Shown: in pieces, positions 39,863-51,199 of the stretch | How the letters are laid out: the number at the start of each line of letters is the position of its first letter | Position numbering within the stretch: the first letter of the stretch is position 1 | Assembly (NCBI GenBank): GCA_964036045.1 | Contig: OZ038382.1 | Coordinates: 135,646,442-135,710,441, forward strand | Source: Eutreptiella sp. 'Long Island Sound 2002' | Lineage: Eukaryota > Euglenozoa > Euglenophyceae > Eutreptiales > Eutreptiaceae | Direction: 5' to 3' | Length of the DNA stretch: 64,000 bases | Made by a program: the position numbers and the translations under genes | The notes under the pieces: model-generated | Told to the model about the DNA's origin: nothing | What the model saw: only the letters and a program-made list of their open reading frames with translations | Databases searched by the model: none

Positions 39863-42800
39863 GTAGCCACCTTGCCCACTTCTGGGCCACTTCTGATTCT
39901 GCCCCCCGCTTTGAGGCGGAGGGGCTCCCCGAGACGGCAGGGGTTAAGTAGCCACTTCTGATTTAGTCCCCCGCTCTGATGCGGTGGGGCTCCCCGAGAC
40001 GGCAGGGGTTAAGTAGCCACTTCTGATTTTGTCCCCCGCTCTGAAGCGGAGGGGCTCCCCGAGACGGCAGGGGTTAAGTAGCCACTTCTGATTTTGCCCC
40101 CCGCTCTGATGCGGTGGGGCTCCCCGAGACGGCAGGGGTTAAGTAGCCACTTTCGATTTTGCCCCCCGCTCCGAAGCGGTGGGGCTCCCCGAGACGGCAG
40201 GGGTTAAGTAGCCACGTTGCCCACTTGTGGGCCGCTTCTGATTTTGCCCCCCGCTCTGATGCGGTGGGGCTCCCCGAGACGGCAGGGGTTAAGTAGCCAT
40301 TTCTGATTTTGTCCCCCGCTCTGAAGTGGAGGGGCTCCCCGAGACGGCAGGGGTTCAGTAGCCACTTCTGATTTTGCCCCCCGCTCTGATGCGGTGGGGC
40401 TCCCCGAGACGGCAGGGGTTAAGTAGCCACTTCTGATTTTGCCCCCCGCTCTGATGCGGTGGGGCTCCCCGAGACGGCACGGGTTAAGTAGCCACTTCTG
40501 CTTTAGTCCCCCGCTCTGATGCGGTGGGGCTCCCCGAGACGGCAGGGGTTAAGTAGCCATTTCTGATTTTGTCCCCCGCTCTGAAGTGGAGGGGCTCCCC
40601 GAGACGGCAGGGGTTCAGTAGCCACTTCTGATTTTGCCCCCCGCTCTGATGCGGTGGGGCTCCCCGAGACGGCAGGGGTTAAGTAGCCACTTCTGATTTT
40701 GCCCCCCGCTCTGATGCGGTGGGGCTCCCCGAGACGGCACGGGTTAAGTAGCCACTTCTGCTTTAGTCCCCCGCTCTGATGCGGAGGTGCTCCCCGAGAC
40801 GGCAGGGGTTAAGTAGCCACTTCTGATTTAGTCCTCCGCTCTGAAGCGGAGGGGCTCCCCGAGACGGCAGGGGTTAAGTAGCCACTTCTGATTTAGTCCC
40901 CCGCTCTGAAGCGGTGGGGCTCCCCGAGACGGCAGGGGTTAAGTAGCCACTTCTGATTTAGTCCCCCGCTCTGAAGCGGAGGGGCTCCCTGAGACGGCAG
41001 GGGTTAAGTAGCCACTTCTGATTTTGCCCCCCGCTCTGAAGCGGAGGGGCTCCCCGAGACGGCAGGGGTTAAGTAGCCACTTCTGATTTAGTCTCCCGCT
41101 CTGAAGCGGAGGGGCTCCCCGAGACGGCAGGGGTTAAGTAGCCACTTCTGATTTAGTCCCCCGCTCTGAAGCGGAGGGGCTCCCCGAGACGGCAGGGGTT
41201 AAGTAGCCACTTCTGATTTAGTCCCCCGCTCTGAAGCGGTGGGGCTCCCCGAGAAGGCAGGGGTTAAGTAGCCACGTTGCCCACTTGTGGGCCGCTTCTG
41301 ATTTTGTCCCCCGCTCTGATGCGGTGGGGCTCCCCGAGACGGCAGGGGTTAAGTAGCCACTTCTGATTTTGCCCCCCGCTCTGAAGTGGAGGGGCTCCCC
41401 GACACGGCAGGGGTTAAGTAGCCATTTCTGATTTTGCCCCCCGCTCTGATGCGGTGGGGCTCCCCGAGACGGCAGGGGTTAAGTAGCCACTTCTGATTTT
41501 GCCCCCCGCTCTGATGCGGTGGGGCTCCCCGAGACGGCAGGGGTTAAGTAGCCACTTCTGATTTAGTCCCCCGCTCTGATGCGGTGGGGCTCCCCGAGAC
41601 GGCAGGGGTTAAGTAGCCACTTCTGATTTAGTCCCCCGCTCTGAAGCGGAGGGGCTCCCCGAGACGGCAGGGGTTCAGTAGCCACTTCTGATTTAGTCCC
41701 CCGCTCTGAAGCGGAGGTGCTCCCCGAGACGGCAGGGGTTAAGTAGCCACTTCTGATTTAGTCCCCCGCTCAGAAGCGGAGGGGCTCCCCGAGACGGCAG
41801 GGGTTAAGTAGCCACTTTTGATTTAGTCCCCCGCTCTGAAGCGGAGGGGCTCCCCGAGACGGCAGGGGTTAAGTAGCCACTTCTGATTTAGTCCCCTGCT
41901 CTGAAGCGGAGGGGCTCCCCGAGACGGCAGGGGTTAAGTAGCCACGTTGCCCACAAGTGGGCCACTTCTGATTTTGTCCCCCGCTCTGATGCGGTGGGGC
42001 TCCCCGAGACGGCAGGGGTTAAGTAGCCACTTGTGATTTAGTCCCCCGCTCTGATGCGGTGGGGCTCCCCGATACGGCAGGGGTTAAGTAGCCACGTTGC
42101 CCACAAGTGGGCCACTTCTGATTTTGTCCCCCGCTCTGATGCGGTGGGGCTCCCCGAGACGGCAGGGGTTAAGTAGCCACTTCTGATTTTGCCCCCCGCT
42201 CTGATGCGGAGGGGCTCCCCGAGACGGCAGGGAATAAGTAGCCACTTCTGATTTAGTCCCCTGCTCTGAAGCGGAGGGGCTCCCCGAGACGGCAGGGGTT
42301 AAGTAGCCACTTCTGATTTAGTCCCCCGCTCTGAAGTTGAGGGGCTCCCCGAGACGGCAGGGGTTAAGTGGCCACTTCTGATTTAGTCCCCCGCTCTGAA
42401 GCGGTGGGGCTCCCCGAGACGGCAGGGGTTAAGTAGCCACGTTGCCCACTTGTGGGCCGCTTCTGATTTTGTCCCCCGCTCTGATGCGGTGGGGCTCCCC
42501 GAGACGGCAGGGGTTAAGTAGCCACTTCTGATTTTGTCCCCCGCTCTGAAGCGGAGGGGCTCCCCGAGACGGCAGGGGTTAAGTAGCCACTTCTGATTTT
42601 GCCCCCCGCTCTGATGCGGTGGGGCTCCCCGAGACGGCAGGGGTTAAGTAGCAACTTTTGATTTTGCCCCCCGCTCTGATGCGGTGGGGCTCCCCGAGAC
42701 GGCAGGGGTTAAGTAGCCACTTCTGATTTAGTGCCCCGCTCTGATGCGGTGGGGCTCCCCGAGACGGCAGGGGTTAAGTAGCCACTTCTGATTTAGTCCC

Positions 42801-45800
42801 CTGCTCTGAAGCGGAGGGGCTCCCCGAGACGGCAGGGGTTAAGTAGCCACTTTTGATTTAGTCCCCCGCTCTGAAGCGGAGGGGCTCCCCGAGACGGCAG
42901 GGGTTAAGTAGCCACTTCTGATTTAGTCCCCCGCTCTGAAGCGGAGGGGCTCCCCGAGACGGCAGGGGTTAAGTAGCCACTTTTGATTTAGTCCCCCGCT
43001 CTGAAGCGGAGGGGCTCCCCGAGACGGCAGGGGTTAAGTAGCCACTTCTGATTTAGTCCCCCGCTCTGAAGCGGAGGGGCTCCCCGAGACGGCAGGGGTT
43101 CAGTAGCCACTTCTGATTTAGTCCCCCGCTCTGAAGCGGAGGTGCTCCCCGAGACGGCAGGGGTTAAGTAGCCACTTCTGATTTAGTCCCCCGCTCAGAA
43201 GCGGAGGGGCTCCCCGAGACGGCAGGGGTTAAGTAGCCACTTTTGATTTAGTCCCCCGCTCTGAAGCGGAGGGGCTCCCCGAGACGGCAGGGGTTAAGTA
43301 GCCACTTCTGATTTAGTCCCCTGCTCTGAAGCGGAGGGGCTCCCCGAGACGGCAGGGGTTAAGTAGCCACGTTGCCCACAAGTGGGCCACTTCTGATTTT
43401 GTCCCCCGCTCTGATGCGGTGGGGCTCCCCGAGACGGCAGGGGTTAAGTAGCCACTTGTGATTTAGTCCCCCGCTCTGATGCGGTGGGGCTCCCCGATAC
43501 GGCAGGGGTTAAGTAGCCACGTTGCCCACAAGTGGGCCACTTCTGATTTTGTCCCCCGCTCTGATGCGGTGGGGCTCCCTGAGACGGCAGGGGTTAAGTA
43601 GCCACTTCTGATTTTGCCCCCCGCTCTGATGCGGAGGGGCTCCCCGAGACGGCAGGAGTTAAGTAGCCACTTCTGATTTAGTCCCCTGCTCTGAAGCGGA
43701 GGGGCTCCCCGAGACGGCAGGGGTTAAGTAGCCACTTCTGATTTAGTCCCCCGCTCTGAAGTTGAGGGGCTCCCCGAGACGGCAGGGGTTAAGTGGCCAC
43801 TTCTGATTTAGTCCCCCGCTCTGAAGCGGTGGGGCTCCCCGAGACGGCAGGGGTTAAGTAGCCACGTTGCCCACTTGTGGGCCGCTTCTGATTTTGTCCC
43901 CCGCTCTGATGCGGTGGGGCTCCCCGAGACGGCAGGGGTTAAGTAGCCACTTCTGATTTTGTCCCCCGCTCTGAAGCGGAGGGGCTCCCCGAGACGGCAG
44001 GGGTTAAGTAGCCACTTCTGATTTTGCCCCCCGCTCTGATGCGGTGGGGCTCCCCGAGACGGCAGGGGTTAAGTAGCAACTTTTGATTTTGCCCCCCGCT
44101 CTGATGCGGTGGGGCTCCCCGAGACGGCAGGGGTTAAGTAGCCACTTCTGATTTAGTCCCCCGCTCTGATGCGGTGGGGCTCCCCGAGACGGCAGGGGTT
44201 AAGTAGCCACTTCTGATTTAGTCCCCCGCTCTGAAGCGGAGGGGCTCCCCGAGACGGCAGGGGTTAAGTAGCCACTTCTGATTTAGTCCCCTGCTCTGAA
44301 GCGGAGGGGCTCCCCGAGACGGCAGGGGTTAAGTAGCCACTTCTGATTTTGCCCCCGACTCTGATGCGGTGGGGCTCCCCGAGACGGCAGGGGTTAAGTA
44401 GCCACTTCTGATTTTGCCCCCCGCTCTGAAGCGGAGGGGCTCCCCGAGACGGCAGGGGTTAAGTAGCCACTTCTGATTTAGTCCCCCGCTCTGATGCGGT
44501 GGGGCTCCCCGAGACGGCAGGGGTTAAGTAGCCACTTCTGATTTAGTCCCCCGCTCTGAAGCGGAGGGGCTCCCCGAGACGGCAGGGGTTCAGTAGCCAC
44601 TTCTGATTTAGTCCCCCGCTCTGAAGCGGAGGGGCTCCCCGAGACGGCAGGGGTTAAGTAGCCACTTCTGATTTAGTCCCCCGCTCTGAAGCGGAGGGGC
44701 TCCCCGAGACGGCAGGGGCTAAGTAGCCACTTTTGATTTAGTCCCCCGCTCTGAAGCGGAGGGGCTCCCCGAGACGGCAGGGGTTAAGTAGCCACTTCTG
44801 ATTTAGTCCCCTGCTCTGAAGCGGAGGGGCTCCCCGAGACGGCAGGAGATAAGTAGCCACTTCTGATTTTGCCCCCCGCTCTGAAGCGGTGGGGCTCCCC
44901 GAGACGGCAGGGGTTAAGTAGCCACTTCTGATTTTGCCCCCCGCTCTGAAGCGGAGGGGCTCCCCGAGACGGCAGGGGTTAAGTAGCCACTTCTGATTTA
45001 GTCCCCCGCTCTGATGCGGTGGGGCTCCCCGAGACGGCAGGGGTTAAGTAGCCACTTCTCATTTAGTCCCCCGCTCTGAAGCGGAGGGGCTCCCCGAGAC
45101 GGCAGGGGTTCAGTAGCCACTTCTGATTTAGTCCCCCGCTCTGAAGCGGAGGTGCTCCCCGAGACGGCAGGGGTTAAGTAGCCACTTCTGATTTAGTCCC
45201 CCGCTCTGAAGCGGAGGGGCTCCCCGAGACGGCAGGGGTTAAGTAGCCACTTTTGATTTAGTCCCCCGCTCTGAAGTGGAGGGGCTCCCCGAGACGGCAG
45301 GGGTTGAGTAGCCACTTCTGATTTAGTCCCCCGCTCTGAAGCGGAGGGGCTCCCCGAGACGGCAGGGGTTAAGTAGCCACGTTGCCCACAAGTGGGCCAC
45401 TTCTGATTTTGTCCCCCGCTCTGATGCGGTGGGGCTCCCCGAGACGGCAGGGGTTAAGTAGCCACTTCTGATTTAGTCCCCCGCTCTGATGCGGTGGGGC
45501 ATCCCGAGACGGCAGGGGTTAAGTAGCCACTTCTGATTTAGTCCCCCGCTCTGAAGTGGAGGGGCTCCCCGAGACGGCAGGGGTTAAGTACCCACTTCTG
45601 ATTTTGCCCCCCGCTCTGATGCGGTGGGGCTCCCCGAGACGGTAGGGGTTAAGTAGCCACTTCTGATTTAGTCCCCCGCTCTGAAGTGGAGGGGCTCCCC
45701 GAGACGGCAGGGGTTAAGTAGCCGCTTCTGATTTTGCCCCCCGCTTCGATGCGGTGGGGCTCCCCGAGACGGCAGGGGTTAAGTAGCCACTTCTGATTTT

Positions 45801-46480
45801 GCCCCCCGCTCTGAAGCGGAGGGGCTCCCCGAGACGGCAGGGGTTAAGTAGCCACTTCTGATTTAGTCCCCCGCTCTGATGCGGAGGTGCTCCCCGAGAC
45901 GGCAGGGGTTAAGTAGCCACTTCTGATTTAGTCCCCCGCTCTGAAGCGGAGGGGCTCCCCGAGACGGCAGGGGTTAAGTAGCCACTTCTGATTTAGTCCC
46001 CCGCTCTGAAGCGGAGGGGCTCCCCGAGACGGCAGGGGTTAAGTAGCCACTTTTGATTTAGTCCCCCGCTCTGAAGCGGAGGGGCTCCCCGAGACGGCAG
46101 GGGTTAAGTAGCAACTTTTGATTTAGTCCCCCGCTCTGAAGCGGAGGGGCTCCCCGAGACGGCAGGGGTTAAGTAGCCACTTCTGATTTAGTCCCCCGCT
46201 ATGAAGCGGAGGGGCTCCCCGAGACGGCAGGGGTTAAGTAGCCACGTTGCCCACAAGTGGGCCACTTCTGATTTTGTCCCCCGCTCTGATGCGGTGGGGC
46301 TCCCCGAGACGGCAGGGGTTAAGTAGCCACTTCTGATTTAGTCCCCCGCTCTGAAGTGGAGGGGCTCCCCGAGACGGCAGGGGTTAAGTAGCCACTTCTG
46401 ATTTTGCCCCCCGCTCTGATGCGGTGGGGCTCCCCGAGACGGCAGGGGTTAAGTAGCCACTTCTGATTTTGTCCCCCGCT
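39863..46480. repeat. Satellite A, 65-bp monomer, about 100 copies
   Basis: The unit begins GCCACTTCTGATTTTG/TAGTCCCC, continues CGCTCTGAAGCGGAGGGG and ends CTCCCCGAGACGGCAGGGGTTAAGTA. Two main types differ at AAGCGGA versus ATGCGGT and at ATTTTGCC versus ATTTAGTC. Some units are 85 bp because of a 20-bp insertion carrying GCCCACTTGTGGGC or GCCCACAAGTGGGC. Higher-order structure is visible. Variants near 41640-42790 reappear 1425 bp further on (41674/43099, 42071/43496, 42336/43761, 42651/44076), which equals 21 monomers of which three are long. A 260-bp (four-monomer) duplication occurs at 40296/40556. Each unit can form a CCGCT-CTGA-AGCGG hairpin. Confidence 0.98.
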
Positions 46481-46842
46481 CGGTGTTGCAAGCCTTTGAC
46501 AATTTCCGGGCCCCATTGCCACCGAAGGCGAAGCCTGCTGCGCCGCCGGCTCTGCCCACTGTTCTCCCTGCTCTTCTCTCTGGGCCAAACTAAGGTAGTA
46601 GTAGCAGTGGCAGTAGTAGTAGCAGCAGCTCGTCCACCAATGCCTCCTCCAGTACGAGTGCAGCCTCCAGCAGTAGTGCCCCGTCAGGCACTAGTGACTA
46701 TGTGCCATCAGAATCCATGTCTGATGGGCCGGCAGCCTGCCGGGTCACAAGAGCACAAGCAGCCCGGCCAAAGAAGCGTGCTCGCCCCAAGAGTACCGGC
46801 AAGAGGGCACGCGAGGAGTGGGAGGATGATTCCGAGGCTTGA
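46480..46842 (+). pseudogene. C-terminal part of a gene truncated by satellite A
   Basis: Directly after the last satellite monomer a frame reads SVLQAFDNFRAPLPPKAKPA and meets a TAA at 46591. The same frame then continues through a Ser-rich tract (GSSSSSSSSSTNASSSTSAA), DYVPSESMSDG and a basic, nuclear-signal-like end RPKKRARPKSTGKRAREEWE before a TGA at 46840. The TAA lies in CCAAACTAAG|GTAGT, so it may sit in an intron end and not in coding sequence. A Ser-rich linker followed by RPKKRARPK is typical of a nuclear protein tail. No upstream exon survives, since the satellite replaces it. Function unknown. Confidence 0.4.
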
Positions 46843-46865
46843 GGCCCCTCTCCTCCCTTCACTTC

Positions 46866-46891
46866 TATATATATATATATATATATATATG
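46866..46891. repeat. (TA)n microsatellite
   Basis: Thirteen or so TA dinucleotides, shortly after the stop of the truncated Ser-rich frame. Confidence 0.95.
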
Positions 46892-46899
46892 TATGAGAC

Positions 46900-48220
46900 T
46901 CCCTTCGCTTCTCTACATATATGTCTGTGGTTTGTGACAAGGGGAAGGAAAGGCCTTTGGGCGAACTCAAGGCAACATTCAGTACTGCTATGAAAGTGCT
47001 GCAGTGCAGCAAAACAATCACCATTCACAGTGCATCTTGTTAGCTTTGTGTGTTTGCGCGCTTGGACGGGGCCTGCCGGAAAAGGTGCTGGGTTTGGCTC
47101 AACGAAGGGGGGGGGTGCCCCCCCCCCCTTCGGAGGGGGGTGGGGTCCCCCCCCCCCCTACAGCGCCCCAAACTGTCGAACACCCCTCGGGGTCACACAT
47201 TGGCTGGCGCCAGCCCCCATGCTCCACGTGCAAGCGAAAGCAGATGTGTGCTGAATACATGTTTCGGGCGGAAACGCCCCTCATCAGTTCTGAATGTGCG
47301 AACAAGAGGCAAAATGTCACATATGAATCGTGAAAGCTGAAAGCACACAAAGATACAAAAAGTAGCAACAGAAGCGACGGCGACCGGCGCCGTGGAGCGC
47401 GCTGTGGGCGCGCGTCCGTCTTTGTGTGTGTAATCCTAATCCAAAATATATCGAAACAAATACAGCCTGAAATCCTCAGGGCGCCACCGTCTAATTTTTT
47501 GCTCAAAAGGTGGATTTGGCAGGGCCACCACCTAGGGAATAGGATGGCTACAGGTCCGCAAGGGGAAAGGACCAGGGTGGTGGTGGGGGGTTGTCTTTGA
47601 GGCGGGGCTGGCCTTTGTGGCCGACGGCGGGCTTGGGGGAGGGCTTCTTTTTCAAGGGGGGCAAGGCCCCATCTGATGATGTTGTGCCCTGGACACCTGA
47701 GACAGTGCTGGTACTGTAAGTGGGGGGGGCGCCAGTGAGCACGCTTGGATCACTATGTGCGACACCAGAGCGTCACATCATACCTCCTGTGTATACTTTG
47801 GACACGTAGTTGCCACGGGTTTCTTTGGATCACACAGAATTCGATGTTTAAAGATATACTTCGGTCACCGAGGCCAGAGCCCAGTCAACCAATAAATGAC
47901 CATAAGGCATTGAGGCGCCGTGATTGTTACGAAGAAACCCAACAATGTTGTGGGCTGATTGACATAGATGACCACATTGGTGGGTGTGGTACGTGATTTC
48001 AAGAAATCCACTGCATGCTTGCAATACCGAATCTACACAGAGGCCATAACACATCCCGGATCGGGCTATGCCCCCTAATCCAGCTAGTCCAACGGGCTTT
48101 GCGGGTTCTCCACAGGCCTAGGACGAAGCGTACCAACTCCGGTCATCTCGCCCACATGGTAGAGAAGTACTAAAAAGAACTTGTTGTCCTCTGGTATGGA
48201 ATTGGGACGCGTCCCACGGA
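46900..48220. other. No supported gene; C/G runs
   Basis: C and G homopolymers at 47106-47150 flank GGGGTGCCCC and CAGCGCCCCAAACTGTCG. The latter resembles the CCGACCCCAAAATTGTCG stretch at 39686-39703 on the other side of the satellite, so the two may be copies of one repeat. A minus-strand frame 47742-47548 (Pro/Lys-rich, KKKPSPKPAVGHKGQP) is possible but unsupported. Confidence 0.4.
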
Positions 48221-48221
48221 A

Positions 48222-48509
48222 ATGGGACGCCTCCCACGCACCACCACGCGCATCGGTCGAGAGGCATTCAAACGGTCTTACAGCGAACCCCGGGAGTTGT
48301 TGAGTGAGTATGACCATGACAGTGCAGCCAATAGTGGCCTGAGTGTGCACAGTGCAGGATCCAACGGACTCCCTGAGCGGCTGAGTGAGTATAGTAGTGA
48401 CAGCGCAGTTGACTCAGGGGACGATTCTTCAGAGGATGCGTATGAGAGGTTCTTTTCTCAATTTCTTGGGGACGGAGAACCCGGATCGGGAAAACGTCGC
48501 AAGGGTTAA
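48222..48509 (+). CDS. Small Ser/Asp-rich ORF, unrecognised
   Basis: The ATG at 48222 opens a 95-residue frame ending in TAA. It contains an internal duplication (ELLSEYDHDSAANSG / ERLSEYSSDSAVDSG), an acidic stretch (DSGDDSSEDAYERFFSQFLG) and a basic tail GSGKRRKG. This layout is plausible for a short nuclear protein or the last exon of one. No domain, neighbour or promoter supports a function. It ends 14 bp before the tRNA-like sequence. Confidence 0.3.
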   Translation: MGRLPRTTTRIGREAFKRSYSEPRELLSEYDHDSAANSGLSVHSAGSNGLPERLSEYSSDSAVDSGDDSSEDAYERFFSQFLGDGEPGSGKRRKG

Positions 48510-48519
48510 CCCTGTCGCC

Positions 48520-48597
48520 ATGATAGCATAGTTGGTAAAGCACGGAACGTCCGACCCCTAGAGGGGGGTTCGAACCCCCCTATGGGTGCGGGGCATT
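48520..48597 (+). pseudogene. Degenerate tRNA-like sequence
   Basis: An A-box-like TAGCATAGTTGGTAAAGC and a perfect B box GGTTCGAACC lie within a GGGGG/TTCGAAC/CCCCC T-arm. The acceptor stem pairs only in part (CGCC with GGTG plus a bulge), and no normal seven-base anticodon loop forms (CGGA-ACG-TCCG). It is therefore a tRNA pseudogene or the head of a tRNA-derived SINE. Confidence 0.4.
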
Positions 48598-48828
48598 GTC
48601 CGTCCCAGATCCCTCGTTTGTTCGTGTGTTTCTTGCACTTTGCGCTGGGGGGAGCATATGTGAAACGCACTTGACCCTCGCGTCACAGTGCCCTCGGGGT
48701 TCTTGTCGCGGCCGCGTACTGGCGACGCTGCCCAGGGTTGGGGTAAATACCGAAGTCAATTGGTCCGGTCAAGAGTCCGTTCTATTCCCGCTCGTGGTTC
48801 TGGCGACGGGTGTTTGTTGACATCGTCC

Positions 48829-48897
48829 ACATAGCACACTTGTAACGCACTTGGCCCTCACGGCAGAGGGCGCCGGTTCGAGTCCCGAGGTGCAAGC
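48829..48897 (+). pseudogene. Second degenerate tRNA-like sequence
   Basis: CATAGCACACTTGTAACGCAC resembles an A box with the D loop, and GGTTCGAGTCCC is a B box. The stems pair poorly. A partial relative (TGTGAAACGCACTTGACCCTC) lies at about 48659, roughly 178 bp upstream, so this may be a tandem of SINE-like heads. Confidence 0.35.
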
Positions 48898-48939
48898 GTC
48901 GATGCCGCCGGAGTTCTTCATTTGTCTGCACCACTCGGA

Positions 48940-50675
48940 CTATGCATTCGTTTTTTTCTGTGGTTGGTTCTCTCTTCGGGAGGGTGCCCAAACTTGCCCA
49001 ACCTTCCACCGCCGCGCTTCGCTTGGGCGGCACCCACAAGAGATCAAGTGTGCCTAAGCTGGTGTATTTTTTGCTCCAGTGCTGTTGTATTTGTCCAAAT
49101 ATTTGTGGCACGGACCACAGCATTTTGCCTGGGAACGACCCCTTTGATCTGATTTGTGCGGAGCCGGGTCCTGTGAGCGGGGGTACCCGGTTTGCCAAGT
49201 ATCCGTCTCTATGCCAGCAAACAGTCTTACAATGACATCGAGCCCTTTTTTGATGACAAGGACTGTGATCACTATAGGATTGGATCACTTGTGCACCACA
49301 AATACCTTCGGTTCCTCCGTCCCAAGGCCGGCAGTAGTTCTATGCAACACAACGTGGTGCACTCAAGGCGTGCATGGGACCAACAAGGGCTGCCCATTGG
49401 GTCAATCTGGTACAGCGATGGCAGCTTGTTGGAAGCGCGGGCCAGCATAGGGGTGGTCGACTCGCCAATGCGCATGCAAGTGAGAGTACCAAGTCCACAT
49501 ACAATCTATGGCGCCGAGCTGTACGGCATATGGATTGCGGCATGCTTAGCCAAACCATGGCACTCCATCGTGCTTGACAATCGGGCGAAGGACCGATGCG
49601 TATCCAAGCCACCTAGCCCACAATCATCGGTCTATGACTTGCATGATAGGGCGTATCATCTTATCACCACCAAGTCTCTCCAAGTGCGTCGGGCGCGAGG
49701 GCACAAGGGTCCCCAAAAAGAGCATAGCTTGCGAGACAATGAAGACATGATTGGCAACGAGTTGGCCTACTGCATGTGCAGTCTGCGTAGGTAGTACTTT
49801 GCACCCCCGTCGTGGCCGGGGAAGAATATCACTAACGGATATCCTCTTGAACAACCATGAGATGCCATCTTGGGTGCGCAAATGGATTGTCAAGTCACGT
49901 CCCTAGAAGCTGGTGCCAGAAGCGCATTGGGTGTCTTGGCTGCTACTGCGTGTTGTGAACCGAGATAAATGTGTACCATGGCGACGGGGGACACTGCGCT
50001 AGCCAGGGTACGGAGCACCTTAGGAAACCGAGCTTTCGCCATGTCCACGATGCCGGCAGCGCCATGGCCAAGCAGTGCAGCAATGCCTTTTGGCATGCCA
50101 CTCCGAGTCCTGGTTTTGGGACATCTAGTCTGGCGCACGGGAGACGTGGAAGCTAGAACTACTCAATTGGCGGCACATGGCATCCACGGACGAGCTGCGC
50201 ATGCGTACCCACTTGCAGTTCTCGCACTCCTTACAGCCGTCTTTCCTCCGTGTAGAGGCGCACTGGATGGTGGTGGTTATCACATGGCACTTCCTTATGC
50301 TCTCCGCTTGGAAGTCCCTCTTATTGGCGTGCCACCATGAGCAGCGGCAACCATATTTTCTTGACAAGGAACAAACGACTTGGTGGTACATAGAGGCGCA
50401 ACATGCGGTGTACTCGTTGTCCTGGTTCGCGGACGGTGTGTTGTGTCCGTTTCCGCCAGTGGCGCATGACCGTATACCCCAAGGCGCGGTCCATGGCAAC
50501 GCGGAAGCTTCCTCGGCGTCCCTGCGTTGGGAGCAGGCCCATTTATTGCGGTCCGTGGACATCCAAGCGGACGAAGCGTGCCAGTGGCGGCATATGTCTC
50601 AAGTACACGCGGTTACCTTGATAGCCTTGCGGCGGACGATTTCTTTTGGACCTCCACGGGGAAGTCCGTGGTGAC
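48940..50675 (+). mobile_element. Non-LTR retroelement remnant (3' end)
   Basis: A decayed plus-strand coding region contains an RNase H domain (49192-49794). It is preceded by a frame-shifted stretch (DPFDLICAEPGPVSGGTRFA, about 49140) that could be the end of a reverse transcriptase. It is followed by frames with scattered His and Cys (GTEHLRKPSFRHVHDAGSAM and HLQFSHSLQPSFLRVEAHWM), as seen after RNase H in some non-LTR elements. No LTRs, poly-A tail or target duplication were found. The reverse-transcriptase YxDD box is not in the window. The class assignment rests on the RNase H type and position. Confidence 0.45.
49192..49794 (+). pseudogene. Retroelement RNase H domain
   Basis: A 200-residue frame. 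Residues about 72-195 fit RNase H: WYSDGS (D76), GAELYGIWIA (E109), IVLDNRA (D129), RARGHKGP (H171), GNELAY (189-193). The first three acidic residues are the catalytic D-E-D. The fourth, normally Asp in GNxxAD, is Tyr here, so this copy is probably inactive. The N-terminal 70 residues (DHYRIGSLVHHKYLRFLRPK) may belong to a connection domain. A stop at 49792 ends the frame, and similar coding text continues in other frames. Confidence 0.6.
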
Positions 50676-50794
50676 ACCACAGGGCCCAAAATGTGGCACA
50701 CAAGTCCTTGTTCAGTACTCCTTTTTTATGGTTGTACAGCACTGGGGGGGATGTCTTTTGGTAGTCTTTCTAACAAATGGTCCACAAAGCATTG

Positions 50795-51185
50795 TGGGGG
50801 CTGTGATAAGTGTTTCGAAATTATGCTCAGAAATTTGGATGGGGTTGTATCTGCAACAAAATGCTCGCAATATTGTGACCAACTTTTGGTTGGGCCTCGG
50901 GCTTGGACAAGTTTTTGGAAACTTTGCTCGGAAATTTGGGTGGGGTTATCCTTGCCACAAAGTGCTTGCAATATCGCAAGCAAGGTTTGGTGGCACCACG
51001 AGCCCGGGAAAAGTGCTGGGAAATTTTGCTCAGAAAATGGGATGTTGTTGTATTTTTAACAAAGTGCTCGTGATATTGCAAGCAACTTTTGGTTGGGCCT
51101 TGGGCTTCGAAAGGTGCTTGGAAGTTTTGCTCAAAAATGTGGATGGTGTTGTACTTGCAACAAAGTGCTAGCAATATCGCAATCA
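50795..51185. repeat. About 105-bp tandem repeats, four copies
   Basis: Each copy contains GGAAATTTTGCTCAGAAA (or a close variant), then GGATGGGGTTGT, then AACAAAGTGCTCGCAATAT and GCAAGCAACTTTTGGTTGGG. Copies start near 50800, 50909, 51010 and 51113. Frames open on both strands come from the repeat. Confidence 0.8.
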
Positions 51186-51199
51186 TGGTTTCATGCTGG

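Noticed and set aside
39863-46480. CRISPR array
   Set aside because: The repeats are contiguous 65-bp monomers without unique spacers, and the context is eukaryotic with no cas-like gene.
48520-48597. Functional tRNA gene
   Set aside because: The T arm is good, but the acceptor and anticodon stems fail to form properly.
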